64,000 nucleotides of DNA from JBFWRK01 sp050248955 (GTDB taxonomy: Bacteria; Actinomycetota; Acidimicrobiia; Acidimicrobiales; Ilumatobacteraceae). The notes beneath the pieces were generated by a model. The model saw only the letters and a program-made list of their open reading frames with translations. It was not told the DNA's origin and ran no database searches. The DNA lies in contig JBFWRK010000010.1 in NCBI GenBank assembly GCA_050248955.1, positions 1 through 64,000 on the forward strand, written 5' to 3'. The translations under genes and the position numbers were made by a program. Positions 1 to 7,349 of the stretch are shown piece after piece (position 1 is the first letter of the stretch; the number at the start of each line of letters is the position of its first letter).

Positions 1-66
1 CGGTGACAGCTACCGGCTCACCCACCGAACCGCAGGAGGCAACGCCTAACGACGCGAGGACTTTCG

Positions 67-545
67 TTGGCCACCAGCAAGGACTACCGATGGCCACACG
101 CGAGGACACAAACCTGGCCATTGACAAGTGTGCCGGGGATGCGAGAGCGAGCGCCCGAGGTTTGGGAGCTCGTGGTGCAGGCCGGCCGCGATCCGGTTAC
201 CGGAAGCACCGCCAAGTCAGCCGCATGTTCTGGGGCAGCCTGCGTGACGCGAAGAAGGCGCGGGCCGAGCTGATCCGTCGAGGTGAGCAAGGGTCGCCAC
301 TCCGGATCGCGAGCAGCGGTCGACGATCTGTTCGCCGACTGGATCGTCGAGCTGCAGCGCAAGGGTCGATCGCCGAACACCGTCGACGGCTACGAGCAGG
401 TGTACCTCCGCAACCTCCAGCCGAGGCTAGGAACCAAGCAGGTGACCATGAAGATGCTCACGATCTGTACGGCGCGCTGGTGGCGGCTGCCGAAATTGAA
501 CAGGTCCAGGGCATTGAGCGCGCCACGACGACGTACCGGCTCCCG
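67..545 (+). pseudogene. Decayed tyrosine-type site-specific integrase (N-terminal part only)
   Basis: Three reading-frame pieces read in order like the start of a phage-type integrase. The first (from about 130) contains APEVWELVVQAGRDPVTG, the Arm-binding start. A second frame continues with a KHRQVSRMF...DAKKARAEL stretch. Near 283 the first frame resumes with DDLFADWIVELQRKGRSPNT and a TVDGYEQV segment, typical of the SAM-like core-binding domain. Near 455 the frame shifts once more to DLYGALVAA. The catalytic domain (R..HxxR..Y) is absent, so the gene is broken by at least three frameshifts and a 3' deletion. This marks an old integration event; toxin-antitoxin genes lie directly downstream. 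Frame-change positions are approximate. Confidence 0.7.
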
Positions 546-570
546 ACCTGACGGTGCCGACCAGCGCTCT

Positions 571-852
571 CTATGCCGCGCTCGTGAGCTTCCCGTAGCG
601 GCGCTGCGCAGCTTGCTTCGAGACGCCGAGCATCAGGCCGATCTCGGACCACGAATGGTGGTCGGCTCGTGCTCTGCGCACGGCGTCGGCGAGCTTCGCT
701 TCGACGGCTGTGCGCTGCGCGGACAGCTCCATCAGGGCCTTGAGCGCGGTGGTGTCCACGACGACGAGGTCGTCTGCGTCCACCGCGTGGGCCCAGCGTT
801 CGAACGCTTCGAGCTTCTTGGAACGGTCTGCTTTGCTCATCGCTCCTACCAT
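571..852 (-). CDS. Small helix-turn-helix protein, probable antitoxin-type partner
   Basis: Encodes 93 residues (89 if the ATG at 840 is used). The middle is a charged helix (about 40-65). It is followed by a clear helix-turn-helix, SWSEIGLMLGVSKQAAQRRYG-like, at about 67-87, which resembles sigma-region-4-type HTHs. It overlaps the 3' end of the frameshifted gene at 846-1072 on the same strand, so the two form a translationally coupled pair. A toxin-first, DNA-binding-partner-second arrangement would fit a toxin-antitoxin cassette, but no named family is recognised with certainty. It could equally be a stand-alone small regulator. Confidence 0.6.
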   Translation of the reverse strand: MVGAMSKADRSKKLEAFERWAHAVDADDLVVVDTTALKALMELSAQRTAVEAKLADAVRRARADHHSWSEIGLMLGVSKQAAQRRYGKLTSAA

Positions 853-1072
853 CCCTTCAAGAACTTGGCACGTGCCGGCATCGCGTGGATGATCGCGTCG
901 CCGTCATCATCGGCGACCACCGCTCCTTCCAGCGGCGCCCGTCGCGACGGGGTCCGATGAACATCGTGACCTCGGAGTCGTCGGTTGCGAACGCTCGCCA
1001 GTGGTGTCGGAACGCATGCAGCATGTCTTCGTCGGTGACATCGTGCTTGCGGGCGCTCGCCTCGATGTCCAC
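846..1072 (-). pseudogene. Frameshifted small toxin-like protein upstream of the HTH gene
   Basis: Starting from GTG at 1072, the product begins VDIEASARKHDVTDEDMLHA and runs to a FIGPRRDG stretch. The frame then has to change by one base in the G-rich run near 940-947, after which the neighbouring frame gives APLEGAVVADDDGDAIIHAM and ends AKFLKGW. Joined, the pieces make one coherent protein of about 75 residues, with the IEIS-ARKHG...LIGP...IIHAM pattern of small actinobacterial toxin-annotated proteins (family recalled, not searched). The stop codon overlaps the start of the HTH gene. The shift is a real inactivating mutation or a sequencing error in a G run; the sequence alone cannot tell. 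Confidence 0.6.
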
Positions 1073-1278
1073 GGAGCCAGTGTAGCCCCATGGCGTCAAC
1101 AAATGTTGACGACATGGTGAGTTGCCCATCGCTCCGATGTCGAGCCTGGACCAGGCGCCGTCCGCCGGCGCATTGATGAATCGTCCGCGAGTTGGTACCA
1201 GGGCCTGCTGACCGTGCACCCGCGACGTCACGGATCACTTCACGGATCGTTCGACCGCGGCGTCGTATCCTTGTGCCA

Positions 1279-1575
1279 ATGAGTACGACGACTCTCGATG
1301 AGCTCCGCAGTCGAAGGAGCGAGATCATCGAGGTCGCGCGATCTCGCGGCGCGTCACGCGTTCGCGTGTTCGGATCGGTCGCCCGCGGAGAGGACAGCGA
1401 GGACAGCGACGTGGACTTTCTGGTCGACCTCGAGCCCGGGCGCAACCTCATGGACCTAGGTGGCCTGCTCATGGATCTCCGTGACCTGCTTCAGCGCGAC
1501 GTCGATGTGGTGACTGAAGCCGGTTTGCGAACCCGGGTCGCAGAACACGTGCTGGCGGACGCCGTCGAGCTGTGA
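1279..1575 (+). CDS. mntA: MntA-type nucleotidyltransferase antitoxin
   Basis: A 98-residue minimal nucleotidyltransferase. The pol-beta-type signature GS-x10-D-x-D is present as FGSVARGEDSEDSDVDFLVD (about residues 30-49). In the characterised MntA/HepT systems MntA neutralises HepT by adding AMP to a tyrosine of its RX4HXY motif. The ATG at 1279 is chosen because the protein then begins just before the usual N-terminal helix; an upstream extension would be Arg/Pro-rich and unlike the family. The stop overlaps the GTG of the next gene (GTGA at 1572-1575), so the pair is translationally coupled. The location beside an integrase remnant suits a mobile toxin-antitoxin module. Confidence 0.88.
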   Translation: MSTTTLDELRSRRSEIIEVARSRGASRVRVFGSVARGEDSEDSDVDFLVDLEPGRNLMDLGGLLMDLRDLLQRDVDVVTEAGLRTRVAEHVLADAVEL

Positions 1576-1910
1576 GAGGCGACCGCGATCGAAACCTCGA
1601 CATGCTCGAAATGAGCGAGCTGCTCATTGGGCACACCGCGGACCCGCAACGACTTGCCAATGATCCGGTGATTCAAGCCGCGGCGCAGCGCTGGATCGAG
1701 GTTCTCGGCGAGGCTGCGTCACACGTGTCCGACGAGCTGAAGGCCGCCCACCCAGAGATCTCGTGGCGGGAGATTGCGGGCATACGGGTGATCCTCGCTC
1801 ACGGCTACTTTCACGTCGACCAAGACATCGTCAGCGACGTGATCCTCAACGACGTCCCTCAGCTCCGCACCCATCTCCTTTCGATCGCGGACTCGCTGAG
1901 CGACGACTGA
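1572..1910 (+). CDS. hepT: HepT-like ribonuclease toxin (DUF86)
   Basis: A 112-residue HEPN protein. The active-site motif RX4HXY is intact as RVILAHGY (about residues 71-78). The surrounding IAGIR and AHGYFHVD segments and the C-terminal LRTHLLSI helix are typical of the family. HepT proteins are RNases, in one studied case acting on tRNA 3' ends, and are silenced by the MntA partner encoded just upstream. The GTG start at 1572 overlaps the MntA stop. Because the catalytic residues and the target tyrosine are present, the pair looks functional, unlike the frameshifted cassette on its left. Confidence 0.88.
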   Translation: MRGDRDRNLDMLEMSELLIGHTADPQRLANDPVIQAAAQRWIEVLGEAASHVSDELKAAHPEISWREIAGIRVILAHGYFHVDQDIVSDVILNDVPQLRTHLLSIADSLSDD

Positions 1911-2038
1911 ACCTCTCGCTCCTCGATCGGACTCCATCTTCCGCACTCCGATGCCGCCGGCTCGGGGCGGCCGCCCTCGCGGGTGCGTTGACGCAGCCAC
2001 ACGTTCGCGGCGACGACGACGGCTGAGCGGCTCGCTCA

Positions 2039-2716
2039 TCATGCGGTGGGCGCGGAGAGGTCCTTGTCCTCCATCTCCCACGCGTGGTCCATCGCGTGGT
2101 AAGCGCTGTGGCGGATGAGAAACGGCAGGTTCCACGATCGCATCCGTTTGCCCTCGCCGGAGTTGTACGCCCGCATGGTGGCGACATACGTCTCTCGGTA
2201 GTCACGCAGGCCCGTCGGCGTGAGCGCACCGCCCTCCGGTACCCGCAACCCCAACCGCTTCGCGAACTCCTCGCTCTCGGTGCGGATGGTGTGGCGGATG
2301 ATCTGGTCGCGGTCGCGCCCACCCCCACGAGGGCCCTTGCGCATCTCAGCGGACACCCGCGCCGCCACCGCGTCGAAGAACGCCCAGCACGCGCGCAGCA
2401 GCCCGATCTTGCGGTCGATCTCGGTGTCGTCCATCGGTTCGTGTTCGAAGCCCGATGGAGAGAACGAGATGCCCCAGAAGTCGGTCGAGCCCGTGCCGAC
2501 CCGGTCCTCGACGACGTCGAGGGGTCCGGCGGCGTCGAACTCGTCGGCCATCCCGGCCGCGACCGCGATCGGCCGGTACCGCTCCCGATACGACTCCAGC
2601 GTCTCGAGCGCCAACTGGGGGGTCTTCGCCCCCCGGCTCCAGCCCGGCCAGTCGACCGCGAACGCGACCGCCCTCTTCCCCTTGGGCCCACGTTCCACGA
2701 TGGTGCGAACCGGCAT
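2039..2716 (-). CDS. Hypothetical protein with His-rich helical C-terminus
   Basis: Encodes 225 residues from the ATG at 2716, where MPVRTIVERG looks like a natural beginning; a GTG at 2782 would add 22 residues. I do not recognise the N-terminal half. The C-terminus has RHSAYHAMDHAWEMEDKDLS, a histidine-bearing amphipathic helix that recalls DinB/mycothiol-dependent enzymes, but the link is weak. It lies about 100 bases downstream of the TPR gene on the same strand and may be the last gene of that transcript. It has no signal peptide or membrane segment. Confidence 0.6.
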   Translation of the reverse strand: MPVRTIVERGPKGKRAVAFAVDWPGWSRGAKTPQLALETLESYRERYRPIAVAAGMADEFDAAGPLDVVEDRVGTGSTDFWGISFSPSGFEHEPMDDTEIDRKIGLLRACWAFFDAVAARVSAEMRKGPRGGGRDRDQIIRHTIRTESEEFAKRLGLRVPEGGALTPTGLRDYRETYVATMRAYNSGEGKRMRSWNLPFLIRHSAYHAMDHAWEMEDKDLSAPTA

Positions 2717-2822
2717 CGCGGCCCGATGGTACGCGCGCCAGGTGCCCTCGGCTTCGGTGGCGCCAGGGTGCCGGTCCGCCACAGACGCCGCCCACGACTC
2801 GAGCCCACCCGGTCGGTGGCGA

Positions 2823-5120
2823 TCAGTGGTGGGGATCGAGGTCGCCCGCGGCCACTCGGTCGCGCAGGTCGCTCACCGCCTTCCGCAGCGGCTCGTCCTC
2901 GATGCGCTCGATCGCCTCGCCCAAGCGCTTCGCGGCCTGCCGCGCTCGGCCGTGCTTCACGTCGAGCAGGGCGAGCTCGAGATGGAACCAGCCGAGATCG
3001 GGGTCGAGGTCGATGGCGGCGTTGAGGTGCTCGCGCGCCGAACGGATGCGGTCGGGCAGCGAACCGGTGCCGGCGACGAGCGTGCGCACAGCGCGTCCAC
3101 CGTGCTCGTCCGCGCCGGCGAGCTTCTCGGTCGGTCGCCACGATGCAAAAGCCGCGAGGTGCGCGACGCGGTCTCGCAGGTCGTCGATCATCTGCGCGGC
3201 GGCGGCGAAGTCGCCGGCGGTGGTCAAGCACTCCACGGCCAGCACCGCGCGCAGCGCACCATCGCGCTCGTCGGTCGCGCTCGTCCGTTCGACGGCCTCG
3301 ATCGCGATGCGCGCCGCTGCTGCCGGGTCGCCGCGATCGAGGGCCAAGCGGGCGGCGCATTCCTTCGCCGCAGCGTCGTAGCCACGGGCGGGGAGCTCCA
3401 CCGCCTGCGCGAGCGCGGCGGCGGCGCCGGCCAGGTCGCCCCGCTTGCGGAGCGCATCGGCCTCGATCACGAACGTGATCGCGACCGCCCGCTCGTGCGG
3501 CATCGACCCCCACACCGGGCGGGCCTCCCGGGCCAGACGGATGGCCTCGTCGAGCTCCCCGGTGGCGAGCAGGCTCAGCGCTGCGTTCGTCAGGCAGCGG
3601 GCGTTCGTCCACGGGTTGGATGCCACCCGCGGGTCGAGCAGGAGATCGAGGTTCCGCTGGGCGGCGAGCGCATGTTCGCCCAGGGCCGGGGAAGCACCGG
3701 CGCGGTCGACATCGACCTCGGCGACGCGGTCGGGCACCTGATCGGATGCGAGTCGACGCGCTTCGTCGAATGCTTGCACCGCGTCCGCGATCGCCCCACT
3801 TCCGGCGAGCACCTGCGCGCGCTCGAGCATGACGTCGAGCAACCCGGCGGGTCCCTCGGCGCGCACGAGGTGGCGATACTGCGCTGCAGCCATGTTCAGC
3901 AGGCGCGCCGACCGCCCGCCGAGCAACGTGAGGATGTGTGACGCCACCTGGCGGTTCGAACCCCGGTCGCCCTCGATGCGCGCCCGCCGCAACGCGGACA
4001 CGATGTGCCGCGCGGCGCCGTCGGGATCGCCGACGGCTGTGAGCGCTGACGACAGCCCGAGGAGGACCGACACCGCGGCCGCGTCGTTGCCGGCTGATTC
4101 CGCACGCGCGAGCGCGGTCTCGTACGCAGCGATCTCGCTCTCCGAGTCCCACATCAACGAGTGGACCTCGGCCTTCGACCTCCAGGGCCAGAAGTGGTTC
4201 CAGGTGTCGACACCGAGCGTCTCGTGGAGTGCGATCTCACGGTCGAGCGCGGCGAGTTGCTCGCCGAACCGCGACTGCCCACGAAACGTGCGGGCCCGCT
4301 CGGACTCGATCCACGTCGCGAGCTTGGGGTCGAGCTCTTCGACGTCCCCGAATGCGTCGAGCCGCTCCTCACCCAGGCGCCACTCGCTGCGGCTGTTCGC
4401 CAGTCGGGCTTCGTAGTAGCTGGCCCACGCCTGCAGCAGCTCACGCTCCTCGTCGTCGGCAACGCCGGCCGCATCCTCTGCGAAGCCCCGGACGACGAGC
4501 TCGACGAGGTTCAGCGCATTGTCACCCTCGAGCTCGAAGACCGTCGACTCGAATCGCTGGCGACCACGTGTCGGCGAGATCTGCATCGCGACGTGCTGGG
4601 CCTCGATCGCCGGCCGAACGATGCAGTCCTCGACACGGGCGGCGGCGGCGCGGAACCGCTCCAGCGATGCCGCGCGGATCACGGGGCCAGCGCGGGCGAG
4701 CGCGTCCGCAGCGCGGCGGCCCGCCTCGTACTCGTCGACGTAGTAGCCGCACAGTCGCTCGAGAGAATCCGCGCGATCGAGCCCGGTGACTGCGCCGCGT
4801 TCCCATTGCCGCAGCAGTGGCTCGCGCACCGTGTCGTGCAGCGACAAGGCGCCGTCGCGCCGCTCGTGGACGAACGGGAGGCTGACGAGGAAGGCGAATG
4901 CATCCTCGAACGACGGGTCGTCGACAGCCCGCTCGACGAGGACGGCCAGGACGCGCCGGTCGAAGCTCCTGGGCAGAGCTGACAGCGCGAGCACGTCGTG
5001 CGCGAGCGAGCTCTCGGCTACCGCCTTGTCGAGCAACCGCTCGACGAGCAGCTGCTCCGCCCGTGACGGGTCGGTCCGCAGCGTCTCCAGCGCCTTGGCC
5101 GCGTCACTCGACACCGTCAC
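2823..5120 (-). CDS. wHTH-TPR protein, likely C-terminal half of a split STAND system
   Basis: A 765-residue protein from a GTG at 5120 that overlaps the previous stop (GTGA). The first 110 residues look like the winged-helix region that normally follows the NTPase in STAND proteins: LALSALPRSFD, then FLVSLPFVHERRDG and LSLHDTVREPLL. The remaining ~600 residues are alanine-rich paired helices in TPR-like array, for example AALAQAVELPARGYDAAAKE and IDLDPDLGWFHLELALLDVK. No catalytic motif is visible. It is co-transcribed with two NTPase genes upstream and probably acts as the sensor or scaffold arm working with the 5117-6022 NTPase. Separate coding of this arm is unusual. Confidence 0.8.
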   Translation of the reverse strand: MTVSSDAAKALETLRTDPSRAEQLLVERLLDKAVAESSLAHDVLALSALPRSFDRRVLAVLVERAVDDPSFEDAFAFLVSLPFVHERRDGALSLHDTVREPLLRQWERGAVTGLDRADSLERLCGYYVDEYEAGRRAADALARAGPVIRAASLERFRAAAARVEDCIVRPAIEAQHVAMQISPTRGRQRFESTVFELEGDNALNLVELVVRGFAEDAAGVADDEERELLQAWASYYEARLANSRSEWRLGEERLDAFGDVEELDPKLATWIESERARTFRGQSRFGEQLAALDREIALHETLGVDTWNHFWPWRSKAEVHSLMWDSESEIAAYETALARAESAGNDAAAVSVLLGLSSALTAVGDPDGAARHIVSALRRARIEGDRGSNRQVASHILTLLGGRSARLLNMAAAQYRHLVRAEGPAGLLDVMLERAQVLAGSGAIADAVQAFDEARRLASDQVPDRVAEVDVDRAGASPALGEHALAAQRNLDLLLDPRVASNPWTNARCLTNAALSLLATGELDEAIRLAREARPVWGSMPHERAVAITFVIEADALRKRGDLAGAAAALAQAVELPARGYDAAAKECAARLALDRGDPAAAARIAIEAVERTSATDERDGALRAVLAVECLTTAGDFAAAAQMIDDLRDRVAHLAAFASWRPTEKLAGADEHGGRAVRTLVAGTGSLPDRIRSAREHLNAAIDLDPDLGWFHLELALLDVKHGRARQAAKRLGEAIERIEDEPLRKAVSDLRDRVAAGDLDPHH

Positions 5121-6022
5121 GCTCGGGAATCCCTCTCTGCGAACGTCGCCGCCACGTTCAGTGCCTGCTGGAGCGTGTAGCCGAGCTGGAGCGTCTGGTA
5201 GATGATGCCGACCGAGTCGTCCGGCAACGAGTACTTGTGGGCTTTCAGGAACGCGGTGACCTGCTCGAGGTTCCAGCCTTCGAGCGCCGCAGACGCGAGA
5301 CACTGCTTGTGCTCGTCGCTCAGCCGACCCTCGAGCATCGGGAGCACGCCTGGCCCGGCCATCACGACGAGCACCTTGTGCGTCTCCCGGTCGGCGACGA
5401 TCGTCTGACGAACGAGGCGCTGGAACAGCCAGCGCCGCAGTCGCTCGTTCGCCTTGTCGACGGTGTCGAAGAGCAGCACCACGGGGCGGTCGTGCGCAGT
5501 GGCCCGCAAGTCGGCCAGGAACGCTTCGATGCAGAGGGCCCGCGCCCAGCGCTCGGCCTCGTCGGTCCACGGTTGCGGCGCGACGTTCACCTCCTGCGAG
5601 TTGTTGAAGATCATCCCCGCCTGTTGTCCACCCGAGATCGACGCGCCGCTGAGGTCGATCGCGCCCCGCACGGTTTGGAGCTCCTGGGCGAAGAGGTCGG
5701 TGCGTTGCAGCGACCTGGCCCCGTTGAGCGAGTTGAAATGCGGTAGATCGGCACCGGTCGATACGAGGTCCTTGCAAACATCGTCCACGATGAACCACGC
5801 GTCGGGCTTGCTCTCGTAGTCCTTGCAGTCGGCGAGCGCTACTGGAACCTCGTGCCTCGTCTCGCACAGCAGTCGTAGCTTGCGCAGCAGATCGGACTTG
5901 CCCGAGCCGCTCTTGTCATCGACGACGAGCACGCGCTCGGGCGACGTGCAGCCGAGCATCTCAGCGAAGCTCGCCGTCTCGGCCTCACGGTCGATGATCT
6001 CGGTCTCGTCGATCGTTGCCAC
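5117..6022 (-). CDS. P-loop NTPase with internal ISGGQxAG motif (split STAND-like)
   Basis: A 301-residue AAA/STAND-type ATPase. The Walker A region is DKSGSGKS at 36-43, with the usual first glycine replaced by Asp. Walker B is VVLLFDTVDK at 181-190. Between them at 129-138 sits ISGGQQAGMI followed by FNNSQEVNV, a short beta-like segment repeated in the adaptor gene at the head of the operon. The C-terminus (LEQVTAFLKAHK...IIYQTLQLGYTLQQAL) has the helical look of a STAND lid. The next gene overlaps by four bases and carries the wHTH-TPR part, so together they resemble one STAND protein cut into two. Predicted role: nucleotide-driven switch in a conflict or signalling system (inference). Confidence 0.8.
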   Translation of the reverse strand: MATIDETEIIDREAETASFAEMLGCTSPERVLVVDDKSGSGKSDLLRKLRLLCETRHEVPVALADCKDYESKPDAWFIVDDVCKDLVSTGADLPHFNSLNGARSLQRTDLFAQELQTVRGAIDLSGASISGGQQAGMIFNNSQEVNVAPQPWTDEAERWARALCIEAFLADLRATAHDRPVVLLFDTVDKANERLRRWLFQRLVRQTIVADRETHKVLVVMAGPGVLPMLEGRLSDEHKQCLASAALEGWNLEQVTAFLKAHKYSLPDDSVGIIYQTLQLGYTLQQALNVAATFAERDSRA

Positions 6023-6024
6023 GA

Positions 6025-6768
6025 CTACGGCGCTCCGAGGAGAGCGAGGACCCGCTCGAGCGCGGTGAGCATGTCGGGCTCGTGGGCGGCTGCGTCGCAG
6101 TAGGCCTCGATCTCCTCGGACGTCAGCGGTGGAGTGATCGTCGCGCCGATCGCCGCAACGTGATCGCGCACCTCGTCGCGTGCGAGCTCGCCGAGCTCGA
6201 CAACGTCGTCCGCCGCGTCACGCAGGTCACGCAGTGGTTCGAGCCGGTCGATGACGACGAGGACGATCGGTCGCTGCGACCCCTTCACATGCGGCACCAG
6301 GCGCGATGTGAACCACAGGCCGAACGCCTGCCCGGGCGTGTAGCCGTCGATGGCGATCATCGCCGGCGCCGCCTGGTCGATGAGGTCGAAGACGGCGCGC
6401 TCGTCGTTCAGCCGCTGGATCACGCTCGTCAAGCCATGGCGGACGACGCTCATCGCCTTACTGGCCGTCCCCGATGCGGCGGGCCCGTCGTCGCCGTCCG
6501 ACGTGTCGACGTCGAGCAGCGACGCGAGCACCCGCCGGAGATCGGTCAGCTTCGTCGTTTCCTCGATCACGATCGCCGTGTCACATCCGAGCACACGAAA
6601 GTCGCGTCGCTCGGCGGCGGCGCCCACGTCTTTGGCCAGGTGGCTGCGTCCGCTGCCCGGCGGACCGGCGACGAGGATGAGCGCGCTCCGGCCAGCGTCG
6701 AGACGAGAGAGCATCGTCTCGAACTCCGCCCGCCGCCCGACCGGCGGGATGTCGGCGTGGGCGCTCAA
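6025..6768 (-). CDS. AAA-type ATPase with Arg in place of Walker A Lys
   Basis: A 247-residue ATPase-like protein. The start PPVGRRAEFETMLSRLDAG is the typical entry of AAA ATPases (GRxxE). The P-loop reads GPPGSGRS at 35-42, so the invariant lysine is an arginine. The Walker B strand is IVLVVIDR (168-175). The centre (85-110) is an acidic loop followed by helices. It starts inside the stop of the adaptor gene (ATGA, 6765-6768) and ends two bases before the next NTPase. The Lys-to-Arg change may leave binding without hydrolysis, which suggests a regulatory partner for the second NTPase. Function unknown. Confidence 0.75.
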   Translation of the reverse strand: MSAHADIPPVGRRAEFETMLSRLDAGRSALILVAGPPGSGRSHLAKDVGAAAERRDFRVLGCDTAIVIEETTKLTDLRRVLASLLDVDTSDGDDGPAASGTASKAMSVVRHGLTSVIQRLNDERAVFDLIDQAAPAMIAIDGYTPGQAFGLWFTSRLVPHVKGSQRPIVLVVIDRLEPLRDLRDAADDVVELGELARDEVRDHVAAIGATITPPLTSEEIEAYCDAAAHEPDMLTALERVLALLGAP

Positions 6769-7229
6769 CCCGATGCCTCGCCGGGCGGTGGCGTCTGCGG
6801 CGTCGGCGTCCTCGTTCCCTCGACGATGACGCCGGCTGTCTGGCCACCGCTGATCTGCGCGTGGCGGGCGTCGACCGCGCCGACGATCTCACCCTCGAGG
6901 TGCCAACGCGTGTCGCCCGGTGCGGCCTCTTTCATGAACGCGGCAGCCTGCTCGCGGAACGCCTCGTCACTTTCGAGCAGTTCCTTGACGACGCGCTCGA
7001 CCGCCTCGCGCACCAGGTCGGGGTCGGCCTCGAAGGTATCGATGACGCCGGCTTTCGGCGTGCCGGCGAAGCGCTGCTTGACGCGCTGCCAGAGTCCGCT
7101 CGCACGCTCGGCGATCGCGTCGCCGGCACGCTGCTGCAGGTCGGACGCCACGCCATCGGCGCTCCTCTTGAACAGCGGCACGAGGAACGACGTGACGAGC
7201 GCGGTCGCGAGCGCCGCGAGATCGAGCAT
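6765..7229 (-). CDS. Membrane-helix adaptor protein with ISGGQxAG tail
   Basis: A 154-residue protein whose ATG at 7229 is preceded by a GGGGTTGCC ribosome-site-like stretch. Residues 3-20 (DLAALATALVTSFLVPLF) form a hydrophobic helix. Helical segments with KRSADGVASDLQQRAGDA and WQRVKQRF follow, then two acidic helices. The tail has ISGGQTAGVIVEG and a Pro/Thr-rich end. Small actinobacterial proteins encoded next to STAND or TPR conflict proteins often pair an N-terminal hydrophobic helix and an RRF-like segment with a C-terminal G-x-Q-x-GD tail; this looks like a variant (recalled similarity, not searched). It is the first gene of the four-gene operon running to 2823 and may anchor or recruit the NTPases. 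Confidence 0.7.
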   Translation of the reverse strand: MLDLAALATALVTSFLVPLFKRSADGVASDLQQRAGDAIAERASGLWQRVKQRFAGTPKAGVIDTFEADPDLVREAVERVVKELLESDEAFREQAAAFMKEAAPGDTRWHLEGEIVGAVDARHAQISGGQTAGVIVEGTRTPTPQTPPPGEASG

Positions 7230-7349
7230 GGCAACCCCCTTGCTTGATGCTCCGCACAGCGTAATGCGCGCTCGGGCAGCGTGATTTCGGAGAGCTTGCG
7301 GTAAGCGCCGGGTGCACGCCACCCACGGGCCACAGGTCCGCCGTCGGTG

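Noticed and set aside
1846..4152. Long minus-strand frame with Arg-rich translation
   Set aside because: It is the third-frame shadow of the TPR gene and the 2039 gene, with no recognisable domain or start signal.
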